20,937 nucleotides of DNA, from assembly GCA_028274825.1 (NCBI GenBank), contig JAQCMZ010000434.1, positions 1 through 20,937 of the forward strand, read 5' to 3'. Under the pieces are notes generated by a model. That model was not told the origin of the DNA, ran no database searches, and worked only from the letters and a program-made list of their open reading frames with translations. This document shows positions 6,316 to 13,581 of this stretch, piece after piece (position 1 is the first letter of the stretch; each line of letters starts with the position of its first letter). The translations under genes and the position numbers were made by a program. The stretch comes from Haloferacaceae archaeon (GTDB lineage Archaea > Halobacteriota > Halobacteria > Halobacteriales > Haloferacaceae).

Positions 6316-7464
6316 ATGGATTTCGATATCATCCCCTCTGAGGCAATCGCTAACGGGCGGGCGACCGATGCGTACTATTACCAGACAGAGTTGGCCCTAG
6401 AGGCAGACTCCCGGAACCCTACCGTCGTCGCTGAGGTTACTGCTGACCAGTTTCCGACTGGGGAGTTCGAATTGCTCGCAGGAATCAAGGACAGCGTCGC
6501 CTTATTGGAGGGTGTCCCGGTTGATGTTGACTCTATGTCGGAGGGGCAACTCTTCGACGGCGGCCCGGTGATGCGGATCACGGGGCCGTACCAGAGTTTT
6601 GTACGGTATGAAACCGCTCTATTGGGATTTTTGTCTCACACGTCGGGGATGGCAACAGCTGCTCTCCGATGCCGGACGACAGTTCCGGAGACGCAGATAC
6701 TCTCGTTCGGCACTCGCCATATCCACCCATCCATTGCCGGGATAGCCGAGCGTGCAGCGCTCATTGGCGGAGTTGATGGGTTCTCCCACGTTGCTGCCGG
6801 AAAACTGCTCGACAGGGAGCCAGCAGGAACGATCCCTCATGCGCTTATGATCTGTTTTGGCCGCGGGAATCAGGAGGCCGCCTGGCGGGCGTTCGACGCT
6901 GGCGCTCCAAATGATATGCCTCGAATCGCGCTGTGTGACACGTACTCTGATGAGGTAGACGAGACTCTCCGGGCGGTTGCTACCCTTGGAGATCAGCTTG
7001 ACGGAGTTCGGCTCGACACCACGGGATCGCGCCGGGGTGACTTCGAGGCAATTGTCCGAGAGGTCCAGTGGGAACTGAAAACTCGGGGTCACGAAGATGT
7101 CGACGTATTCGTCTCCGGGGGGCTTGAGCCAACAGATCTTCAGCAACTCCGGCACGTGGTCGATGGATTCGGTGTTGGAGGCGCTATCGTCAACGCTGAC
7201 CCGGTCGATTTCGCCCTCGATATCGTCACCGTGGAAGGAGACCCGGCTGCGAAACGCGGGAAACTCTCCGGGGTGAAACAATCCTATCGCACGCCAGACG
7301 GCGGTCATCACGTCGGACTCGCGGACCGCGAGCCACCTGCCGACGCTGAACCGCTGTTAGAGCCACTGCTGCGTGATGGAGACCTTGTTCGAAAAACCTC
7401 ATTCGATATCGATACGGCGGCTACCCGAGCAATTGAAGACGCTGACCACGTCGAATTTCCCTGA
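6316..7464 (+). CDS. pncB: Nicotinate phosphoribosyltransferase, archaeal type
   Basis: Predicted to join nicotinate to phosphoribosyl pyrophosphate, giving nicotinate mononucleotide, the step after nicotinamidase in NAD salvage. From the chosen start it has 382 residues, close to the archaeal enzymes of about 390. Visible motifs in order: FGTRHIHP (131-138), GTIPHAL (171-177), RLDTTGSRRGDF (232-243), VSGGL (266-270), FGVGG (285-289) and KRGKLSGVK (313-321), which line the phosphoribosyl and nicotinate sites of this family. I choose ATG 6316 because MDFDIIPSEAI aligns with the family N-terminus; in-frame GTG 6247 and ATG 6250 would add 22-23 residues with no family counterpart but sit at a better distance from the TATA box. 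The gene is convergent with the AMMECR1 gene. Confidence 0.88.
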   Translation: MDFDIIPSEAIANGRATDAYYYQTELALEADSRNPTVVAEVTADQFPTGEFELLAGIKDSVALLEGVPVDVDSMSEGQLFDGGPVMRITGPYQSFVRYETALLGFLSHTSGMATAALRCRTTVPETQILSFGTRHIHPSIAGIAERAALIGGVDGFSHVAAGKLLDREPAGTIPHALMICFGRGNQEAAWRAFDAGAPNDMPRIALCDTYSDEVDETLRAVATLGDQLDGVRLDTTGSRRGDFEAIVREVQWELKTRGHEDVDVFVSGGLEPTDLQQLRHVVDGFGVGGAIVNADPVDFALDIVTVEGDPAAKRGKLSGVKQSYRTPDGGHHVGLADREPPADAEPLLEPLLRDGDLVRKTSFDIDTAATRAIEDADHVEFP

Positions 7465-7475
7465 CGGGTGGACTG

Positions 7476-7493
7476 AAGCCAGACCGCTGGCTT
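7476..7493. terminator. Hairpin between convergent genes
   Basis: AAGCCAG (7476-7482) and CTGGCTT (7487-7493) form a perfect 7-bp stem with loop ACCG. It sits 12 nt after one stop codon and 23 nt before the end of the opposing gene, with no T-run, so it is at most a 3'-end structure shared by both genes. Confidence 0.4.
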
Positions 7494-7515
7494 ACCGTTC
7501 AACCGATAGCGGAAC

Positions 7516-8118
7516 TCAAACCTCTTTGATCGGGCCGATCGGCTCTCGCTCGCGGAACACTTGTCCCTCGAAGAGAGTAATCATGGTGTCGCTGTCTTCC
7601 CAGGCTGTGGGCGATAATCCGGCCTTACGGCAGGCTCGGGAAAGATATTCTGCGCCGCCCCAGCCGTTTTCTGCAGGCAACCGAGGGTGGAGCCAGGCGT
7701 GCTTCCCGTCGGCATCGATGGCGACCCCGTGGACACCGAGGTCGATATCGGCGAGCGGATTATCAGTAAGAACTGTCTCAGCGACGACACATACAGAGAC
7801 GGTGACATCACTGAGCTCTTTCGGCTCAAGTTCAGACCCACACGAGTCACCAGACGCAGCCCCGATTGCAGCATCGACAATCGCGTGACCGAGTTGGTCG
7901 TCACAGCGGTACGCTCCAGCACACCCACGGAGACGGCCCCGACCCCGAGTGGACTGAAGTCTCACTAAGGCGCCGGTTCTCGCGTAGAAGGCATCCCGCA
8001 TGCTCCCTGGTTCTTCTCGTTGGCCTCTCGATACAAACGCATCAACCGATTCACGCCCTAGTTCAACTGCCCGGACCCCATCATTATAAGCCAGCTGGAC
8101 AGCCTCCGCGTTGGACAT
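7516..8118 (-). CDS. AMMECR1-domain protein
   Basis: A 200-residue cytoplasmic protein of the AMMECR1 family (TIGR00296), found in archaea and eukaryotes; its biochemical role is not established. The family signature LRGCxG appears as LRGCAG at 63-68, followed by the conserved core (ASGD near 88-91, GVHGVAIDADGKHAWLHPRL near 127-146 and an EYLSRACRKAGL helix), ending at a normal length. The conserved Cys67 suggests a redox or catalytic residue, as proposed for the family. The start is supported by TTTAA at 8144-8148, about 28 nt upstream, giving a leaderless layout. Confidence 0.85.
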   Translation of the reverse strand: MSNAEAVQLAYNDGVRAVELGRESVDAFVSRGQREEPGSMRDAFYARTGALVRLQSTRGRGRLRGCAGAYRCDDQLGHAIVDAAIGAASGDSCGSELEPKELSDVTVSVCVVAETVLTDNPLADIDLGVHGVAIDADGKHAWLHPRLPAENGWGGAEYLSRACRKAGLSPTAWEDSDTMITLFEGQVFREREPIGPIKEV

Positions 8119-8143
8119 GCTCCTTCAGATGTACCCTACACTC

Positions 8144-8148
8144 TTTAA
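8144..8148 (-). promoter_or_regulatory. TATA box of the AMMECR1 gene
   Basis: On the minus strand GTTAAAG is centred about 28 nt before the ATG at 8118, the spacing of a leaderless haloarchaeal promoter. Confidence 0.5.
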
Positions 8149-8283
8149 CGTTTGCAGGCGAATCCGCCGCTGGACCGACCACCGGAGGCGAAAACCCTCA
8201 TCAAGCAGTGGGATGGCTGATTCAGGCAGTGCTTTCTCGCGACCAATCCAGTCTTGACACGTCTACGGGAAAGGCAAGCCTAG

Positions 8284-8313
8284 TCAGTAATCCCCAACTG
8301 AATTCGTGGGCTT
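8284..8313 (-). repeat. Imperfect hairpin resembling an element right end
   Basis: On the minus strand AAGCCCAC, GAATTCA and GTTGGGG form a CCCAC/GTTGGG stem with one bulged T, followed by GATTACTGAC. It resembles the AAGCCCAC-loop-GTGGGAT pattern at 3734-3765 but is less regular, as expected of a decayed copy. Confidence 0.3.
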
Positions 8314-8531
8314 GTCAGTGGACTCTCGACTCTCGCGCTCTCAGCCCGAAAGCCCCACATCCTCTTTTTTCTCAGAACGGGCTTTCTCAGGTAGCATTCT
8401 GGGAGGGACTCGGCGGGATTCGTTCAGCGTCTCTGACTTCGGGGCAGGCTGACAGGCTACCCGTCTCAGCGACCACCTCTGGGCCTGTGAGACATATTCC
8501 CGCCGAAGAACCGTGGTCAATTAACTCTAAT

Positions 8532-8569
8532 GCGCTTTCTCCTACCTCGAAAGAGGTGGGCTTGCGCGC
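8532..8569 (-). repeat. Two-tier stem-loop, TnpB-element right-end type
   Basis: On the minus strand the inner stem CCCACCTC (8560-8553) pairs with GAGGTAGG (8548-8541) around TTTC, an 8-bp stem with one wobble; read on the plus strand the loop is the GNRA-type GAAA. The outer stem GCGC (8567-8564 or 8569-8566) pairs with GCGC (8535-8532), and the 3' internal strand is AGAAA. ACAGCGCG precedes it, exactly as at 2063-2096. The inner stem differs from that copy yet remains paired. Confidence 0.5.
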
Positions 8570-8626
8570 TGTCATCGCTGTGAGACCCCCAGACGATTCA
8601 ATACCAGTCGGGCACGTGTCGAACAG

Positions 8627-8634
8627 TTTTTTAT
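8627..8634 (+). promoter_or_regulatory. TATA box of RNase P RNA
   Basis: TTTTTTAT is centred about 26 nt before the predicted RNA 5' end at 8656. It is the only AT-rich block in the vicinity and is well placed for initiation at GGGC. Confidence 0.65.
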
Positions 8635-8655
8635 TCAGGGTTTGCTATGTTACAT

Positions 8656-9011
8656 GGGCAGAGGGAGCCCGACCCCCGTGAGCCGCTCTCGCCGGGTATC
8701 GGCGCTGCGGCTCATGAGGAAAGTCCCCCCACCGGCCGAACAGGTGACCGGGTGTAAGCCCGGAGTCGGAGACGGCTGGCTCTGGAACAGAAACGAGACC
8801 ACCCACCCCGACCTATGAGGTGTGCGAACCGACCCGCGAGGGAAGGGAGTTAATCCACCGAGGGTAGGCGGGGCATCCGCGTGACGGGTGGGAATGGCTG
8901 GAACGGCGAATCCTCACCGGTGCAAGTCTGTGCGACAGGTAGTTCGGCCAGGGCACAGACGCTTAGCTGAATGTCGGGACGAACAGAAGGGGGCTTACTC
9001 CCCTCAGCCCG
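8656..9011 (+). ncRNA. rnpB: RNase P RNA, archaeal type A
   Basis: The catalytic RNA of ribonuclease P, which trims the 5' leader of tRNA precursors. The CR-I hallmark GAGGAAAGTCCCCCC is at 8716-8730 and CR-V ACAGAAGGGGGCTTAC at 8983-8998; together they form helix P4 (AGTCCCCCC with GGGGGCTTA). A CR-IV-like CGGTGCAAG lies at about 8918-8926. The 5' end GGGCAGAGGGAG (8656-8667) pairs with CTCCCCTCAGCCC before 9011, giving the closing P1/P2 helix and fixing both ends to within a few bases. About 356 nt suits archaeal type A RNAs. A TTTT follows at 9012-9015. The NOG1-type GTPase gene begins about 270 nt downstream on the same strand. Confidence 0.93.
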
Positions 9012-9165
9012 TTTTCGAACCCGCGCGACACACTTGACCGGGTGCGACTCCGGTGAGCCGAGAGTGCGGGTGATGACAATCGTGTGCCGTCGCATGACTC
9101 GACAGACCAGCGATGCTACGGTGGCTCTCACATAGAGGTGTCAGGCAGACTCCTGATGGATCTGG

Positions 9166-9219
9166 CTCAGATGGCTTAGATGGCTTAGATGACTCGGGTA
9201 GTTCAGATAGCTCGGCTAG
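9166..9219 (+). repeat. Six degenerate 9-bp tandem repeats
   Basis: Six consecutive 9-nt units follow a rough consensus CTYAGATRG: CTCAGATGG, CTTAGATGG, CTTAGATGA, CTCGGGTAG, TTCAGATAG, CTCGGCTAG. They end 30 nt before the TATA-like box of the GTPase gene. Read in the GTPase frame they would encode an acidic Ser/Asp/Gly stretch, but the family start lies downstream. Confidence 0.6.
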
Positions 9220-9248
9220 AACAGCGGAATGGCGGACGAACGGACGCG

Positions 9249-9253
9249 TTTAT
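9249..9253 (+). promoter_or_regulatory. TATA box of the NOG1-type GTPase gene
   Basis: GTTTATG lies about 30 nt before the ATG at 9281 and fits a leaderless or near-leaderless transcript. It supports that start over the in-frame ATG at 9113. Confidence 0.5.
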
Positions 9254-9280
9254 GCCCGAGGCCCGAATAGTATGCATATC

Positions 9281-10258
9281 ATGATTTTCGAGAACCTCCC
9301 GACCACTCCGCGGTCGGACGAACTTCTGGATAAAGCCTTTTCTAGGGCTGCTCGGACGGGCCGAGCGAAAGACGGCCGGGAGGCTCAGGAGTCGATGCTT
9401 CAGACCGCAGCCAACATTCTCTCCGATAATCTTCAACAGATAGCTGGTCGATGGCCAGATTTCGACCGTGATGTCGACCCGTTCTATCTCGAGTTGTCGG
9501 ACGCGATTGTCGACGTTGGATCACTCCGCCAGTCGATCGGGAACGTCTCCTGGGCCGCTCGCACTATCGAGGGGATCCGAGACGAAACACGCTCTCGGAT
9601 GCGGTCAAGCGAGATAGACGCCGCGCGGAAACACCGAAAACAAGCGTTCGCCCGGATGGCAGACGTCATGGACGAGGTCACTGCCGATCTTCGCGCAATC
9701 GGAGACGCTCGGAACGATCTCCGGGATCTGCCCGATATCAACCCTGACGACCCTGCAATCGTCGTTGCGGGGTACCCGAACGTCGGGAAGTCGTCGTTCG
9801 TCAACACTGTGACTCGTGCCTCCAACGAGATCGCAGAGTACCCGTTCACCACCCGAAAGATCCAGATTGGCCATCTCACCCGGGAGCGGATTCGGTATCA
9901 ACTGGTCGATACGCCGGGACTTCTCGACCGGCCGGAGACAGACCGGAACGATATCGAGCGACAGGCGGTCTCGGCACTCGAGTATCTGGCAGATTGTGTG
10001 CTCTTTTTCGCTGACGCCTCTGGAAACTGCGGGTATCCGCTTCCCGTCCAGTTGGAACTCCGTGATCAGCTGCAAGACCGGTTTGCTCGTCGTGATATCC
10101 CGCTCATTACCGTCTGCAACAAAAGTGATCTGTCAACCGAGATGACGGCTGACGTGTATATGAGTGTCTCCGATATGGACAATATCGATGTGACTCTCGA
10201 TATGGCAGTCGATGCAGTCGGGTACGAGACCGATCTCCCCAGCCGAGATCCGGCCTGA
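9281..10258 (+). CDS. NOG1-type GTPase (Obg superfamily)
   Basis: A 325-residue GTPase. The N-terminal helical domain (about 1-155) starts MIFENLPTTP and is typical of NOG1, a factor in large-ribosomal-subunit assembly in eukaryotes; the archaeal role is assumed by homology. The G domain shows the P-loop GYPNVGKSS (164-172), the switch-I segment EYPFTT, DTPG (210-213) and NKSD (280-283). I start at 9281 because MIFENLPTTP matches the family N-terminus and a TATA box lies 30 nt upstream; ATG 9272 would add three residues. The open frame reaches back to 9113, adding 56 residues that include the acidic repeat stretch, which I regard as untranslated. It follows the RNase P RNA on the same strand. 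Confidence 0.88.
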   Translation: MIFENLPTTPRSDELLDKAFSRAARTGRAKDGREAQESMLQTAANILSDNLQQIAGRWPDFDRDVDPFYLELSDAIVDVGSLRQSIGNVSWAARTIEGIRDETRSRMRSSEIDAARKHRKQAFARMADVMDEVTADLRAIGDARNDLRDLPDINPDDPAIVVAGYPNVGKSSFVNTVTRASNEIAEYPFTTRKIQIGHLTRERIRYQLVDTPGLLDRPETDRNDIERQAVSALEYLADCVLFFADASGNCGYPLPVQLELRDQLQDRFARRDIPLITVCNKSDLSTEMTADVYMSVSDMDNIDVTLDMAVDAVGYETDLPSRDPA

Positions 10259-10553
10259 TACCGTGTTTCCTCTCTTATCTGTTGTCGGTGTTTGAACAAC
10301 CTAGCGCCGACGGCAGTCAGACACTCACGGTCGTTCACAGATTGAGGCCGTTATCTCGTGACTGAGATCCAACCTGGTCTGATAGTGATTACTGCGAGTC
10401 CTCACCGCCGCGATGATTTCTCTTAGGTGAGAGCTGCTGAACCGGGATTTTCCGACACCGGTGATAAACCACGTGCAAGAAACCGTATGAGACTTCACGA
10501 CCACGAGTCACGACTCATCGGGTCACTGTGTGGCGGTTACACAGTCGGCGAGA

Positions 10554-11849
10554 TCATTGGCTCTGTTCAACGGTGAGGTATCGCACCTCGACGGTCACAG
10601 CCGTTCCTGTTACCGCTTCCACCTGGCTGTCAATATCATCGGCTAACCCCGGAGATGTCCTTGTTGAGGGTGTGCCAATCGTGACGGTGACTTGTTCGAT
10701 CTGGAGTGGGGGGATCTTTCCGCCGCGCGTGATATCCAATTCCAGCAACTCGAGTCTCCCGTCCGCGGAAGCAAGTTCGCTTTCGACGGTGAGACGCACC
10801 TCTGATTCGGTCGTCGCGGCCGTATACGAGTCGAATGTGACGACACCAAGAAACACAGACAACAGTGCAATCCCGATCAGGAGGACGCCAACCCGCTTGA
10901 ACAGCGTCGAGCGGGCTTGTTCTTCACGAAACCAAGACTCTGGCCGGTATCCCTTAAGCCAGAGTACCACCAGCGCAGCGAGATTGATCGACAACAAGTT
11001 CACCGCGACCAGCACTCCCGCGCCGATGGTGAGCCGCGGAACACCGAATGCGATCCCGATCCCGACGGCAGCCGCCGGCGGAATCAACGCGACAGCGATC
11101 ATCACGCCAACCAAGACGGTAGAGACCCCGGTCATCAGCGACAGAATCCCGGCGATACCAGCGCCGACGGCCACTGCCAACAACAGTAAGTTCGGCATTG
11201 CTCGCTCCGCAATCTCCGCGATTGCGAGCGGATCCAGCCCGGGTGGAACGAGATTGAGCCCACGAAGTACCGCAGTGAACCCGGCGGCGGCGACGATAGC
11301 AACGATGACCCCGATCACTTGATATCGAACACCCCGACTGAACAACTCCTGATCGTCGACAACTGTCCCGACGGACGCCGCCATCGCCGGGCCAATCAGC
11401 GGTGCGATTACCATTGACCCGACAACCGTCGCTGGCGAACCCAACAGTAACCCGGCCGTCGCGATTACCGCCGATACGACAGTCATGATGAGATACGTCT
11501 GCAGCGAGGAGGCGAACTCTGCGGCCTTCGTTTTCAGTTCCGCACGCGAGATTCGGTCTTCAGTGCCGTCCTCCTGTTGTGCGTACTTTTCTTCGAGTTG
11601 CTCGAACTGTCGCGATATGACCGTCTCTGCCTCGATAATCACCGTGTACGTCCGCTCGTCAATCCCGGCGTCTCGAAGCGATTCCACGACGGGGTCGACT
11701 GCCGCTGTCGGCAGCGGAAACGTCACCACGGCGGTGAACTCCCGACCACTCGTCTCGTCAGTGACGACATAATCGATTCCCTCATCCTCGAGAACACCGA
11801 CGACTGCCTCTCGCTCACCTGCCGGAATCATCACCTGGACTAATCGCAT
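10554..11849 (-). CDS. TIGR00341/DUF389 family membrane protein
   Basis: A 431-residue integral membrane protein of a family without a settled function. An N-terminal soluble domain of about 110 residues (MRLVQVMIPAGERE...) precedes a helical block with roughly seven transmembrane segments: 119-137, 141-161, 176-196, 218-240, 243-268, 274-298 and 318-338. The DUF389 core is recognisable as GSPATVVGSMVIAPLIGP (137-154) and VALIPPAAAVGIG (253-265). A C-terminal soluble tail of about 90 residues follows, probably on the same side as the N-terminus. TTTAAA at 11873-11878 is 27 nt upstream, a leaderless promoter. It is convergent with the GTPase gene. Confidence 0.87.
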   Translation of the reverse strand: MRLVQVMIPAGEREAVVGVLEDEGIDYVVTDETSGREFTAVVTFPLPTAAVDPVVESLRDAGIDERTYTVIIEAETVISRQFEQLEEKYAQQEDGTEDRISRAELKTKAAEFASSLQTYLIMTVVSAVIATAGLLLGSPATVVGSMVIAPLIGPAMAASVGTVVDDQELFSRGVRYQVIGVIVAIVAAAGFTAVLRGLNLVPPGLDPLAIAEIAERAMPNLLLLAVAVGAGIAGILSLMTGVSTVLVGVMIAVALIPPAAAVGIGIAFGVPRLTIGAGVLVAVNLLSINLAALVVLWLKGYRPESWFREEQARSTLFKRVGVLLIGIALLSVFLGVVTFDSYTAATTESEVRLTVESELASADGRLELLELDITRGGKIPPLQIEQVTVTIGTPSTRTSPGLADDIDSQVEAVTGTAVTVEVRYLTVEQSQ

Positions 11850-11872
11850 ACACGAGTCTGAGTGCCAATCCG

Positions 11873-11878
11873 TTTAAA
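11873..11878 (-). promoter_or_regulatory. TATA box of the DUF389 gene
   Basis: TTTAAA in the context GTTTTTAAACGG on the minus strand lies 24-29 nt before the ATG at 11849, ideal for a leaderless haloarchaeal transcript. Confidence 0.65.
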
Positions 11879-12056
11879 AACAAATGCGACTGCACAGTAG
11901 CCTGCCGATCTCACCGGACCACGAGAATATACTGGGTGGCACAGATTGTATTGTCCACCCCCCGAGGAGCGGGCGCAGACTCTAACAGCGGCTCATCGGC
12001 CGCCCGAGAATTCGCTCAGCCTCTGCACGATTTGACACACGAGAGACGCCTGACTC

Positions 12057-12791
12057 TCAGGTATCGTCAGGATTCATCTCCGCGAGAACGGGGATTTTAT
12101 CCAGTCGCTCGCCTGGAAGCTGATCCCAGTCGACCCCTGTTGGCCTATTGTACGGCGAATTGGCCCGAATCACCCGGTCGGGCGTGACGATCAGATCGAG
12201 CGGGACATCGTGAGACTCGGGCGCAGGTAGATCGACATCCACTCCCGGTGGCCCGTCAAGCACTTGGCGTTCATGAACCGTCGTCGCAACCGTCGTGTCC
12301 TCGGTGACGGCCCCGAGTTCTCGGAGCATCGCCCACTCGAGATCGCTGTATCCCTCTCCCTTCCCGATTCGCTCCCCGTCTGGCCCAACTGCGACGCTCC
12401 CGGCGATGATCAAGTCGATCTGAGGGACCGCGTCCGGTCCGACGGCTGTCCCGTGTGTCGAAATCCCCGAGACCGTCGTGGCATCGTCGACATCGTCGAT
12501 ACTTCCCGGGTCAAGACGGAGAAACGGATTCGAGTCGCGAAGACGCGGCTGTGCGACGAACACCGTCTTCTCGCTGTGAAGCGCTCTTCGGCGGACGGGC
12601 AACTGGGGAGCGTCGGGATTACTCTTTGCTGTCTCGGCTGTTTTCCAATCTGATATGCTGATCAACCGTTCGGCAGCCTCGTCAGCCCCCGCGAAATTCG
12701 GGATCCGATCCGTCGGAGGAAACGGGAACCGGGCGACGCCACTCGACTCGAGATCCTCCCACACTCTCTGACGGATGGGCTGTTTATCCAT
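12057..12791 (-). CDS. 5-formyltetrahydrofolate cyclo-ligase family protein
   Basis: A 244-residue protein of the MTHFS fold, predicted to convert 5-formyltetrahydrofolate to 5,10-methenyltetrahydrofolate using ATP. The family's C-terminal signature GxRxGKGxGYxD is seen as GERIGKGEGYSD at about 139-150. The N-terminal WEDLESSGVARFPFPPTDRIPNF segment fits the haloarchaeal branch, which is longer than the roughly 190-residue bacterial enzyme. I start at MDKQPIRQRVW; the frame extends to 12896, but the extra residues look non-homologous. Archaeal members are divergent, and activity may be on a modified folate rather than folate itself. No clear TATA box is seen. Confidence 0.8.
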   Translation of the reverse strand: MDKQPIRQRVWEDLESSGVARFPFPPTDRIPNFAGADEAAERLISISDWKTAETAKSNPDAPQLPVRRRALHSEKTVFVAQPRLRDSNPFLRLDPGSIDDVDDATTVSGISTHGTAVGPDAVPQIDLIIAGSVAVGPDGERIGKGEGYSDLEWAMLRELGAVTEDTTVATTVHERQVLDGPPGVDVDLPAPESHDVPLDLIVTPDRVIRANSPYNRPTGVDWDQLPGERLDKIPVLAEMNPDDT

Positions 12792-13581
12792 GCGGCCAAT
12801 ACCGTTTACGGAGGCAAAACGATACGGCTCTAATGAACGACTCAGGCAAAACTCGATTAAATCCAGCAGTCTTGAATGGAGATCGTGTCCACTCACATGC
12901 TATCTAACCGGACTTCCACTCCCTTTGTGAGTTTGTGTGCTCGCCCGAAACGAGAAACCGTCCTCACGTCACCTCATACCGCCGCAATACTGTGACAGAG
13001 GGTTGCTTCGACAATGCGTCATCAGCAAGCTGGTTCCGTCACAGTCCCGGGCTGAAAGAGTGTGCTTCAATTGAACACGTTTTTGCGGAGTATACATTCA
13101 CCTCATTCTTTGATTCGTGTGTCGTGATATCAACGATACATACCATACATCCGCATCGAACTGATCTACGGCTGTTTGTCTCCGTACTGCGGTACCCCCG
13201 GCTGTGTTCTCCCACAGAGAAGGGGGGGGTCCGGTTGAAGACAGGTTGATCACCGCTTTTCGGCGAATCTCGATTCGAGTTTCGCAACTGACTCTACGAG
13301 CGTCGATAGAAAATCCATCCATACATGACCCGTCTTTGAGGTGTTTTCGTGAGGAAAAACTGGCCACCACTCACAAAACGAAATTGACACATGACAGACA
13401 CTGGGCCGTCGGTGTGAGCAAATATTGCGAGACACTCAAAGACTATACCAATCGTCAAAAACAGCCAATCAAATGACTGGTTCACAAACAAAAGCAGAAA
13501 CCCTCCGACTATCCGGACTCTACCGTGTGTCGCGGCTGCAGCGGCAACACCCCGGTCTCTTTCAGCGCGTGAGAAGTCTGA
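12792..13581. other. Gene-poor spacer before the nickel transporter
   Basis: Nearly 800 nt with open frames on both strands but none that resembles a known family or shows the acidic composition of the neighbours. It contains a stem-loop at 13194-13230 and a 17-mer at 12884-12900 that recurs at 2260-2276. The part after 13290 is more AT-rich than the flanks. Confidence 0.5.
13194..13230 (+). repeat. Two-tier stem-loop with a G-run
   Basis: The outer stem ACCCCC (13194-13199) pairs with GGGGGT (13225-13230) and the inner stem CTGTG (13202-13206) pairs with CACAG (13213-13217) around TTCTCC. A run of eight G (13222-13229) forms the 3' side. The architecture is like the spacer stem-loops elsewhere, but the sequence similarity is weak. 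Confidence 0.4.

Larger units (their letters stand above)
8149..8626. other. Spacer with several hairpins and a possible eroded element
   Basis: This spacer between AMMECR1 and RNase P RNA holds no intact gene. The minus strand keeps a frame open across about 8640-8387, with a VAETGSL motif similar to the VETG-P of the 3818-4026 remnant. It is followed by an inverted repeat GAAAGCCC/GGGCTTTC (about 8344-8390) and a CAAGCCCAC-type hairpin (8284-8313). A well-formed stem-loop at 8532-8569 is listed separately. A decayed TnpB-type element is the best guess, unverified. Confidence 0.35.

Noticed and set aside
9012..9112. Possible C/D box RNA after RNase P RNA (GTGATGA near 9070)
   Set aside because: A C-box-like string is present but no convincing D box CTGA at suitable spacing, so there is no support.
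9113..9280. Upstream start of the NOG1-type GTPase
   Set aside because: The extension is a repeat-derived acidic stretch, the family N-terminus is MIFENLPTTP and a TATA box fits that start.
12935..13476. Overlapping open frames in the spacer before the nickel transporter
   Set aside because: Frames of 60-100 codons exist on both strands, but compositions are not haloarchaeal and no motif is recognisable.
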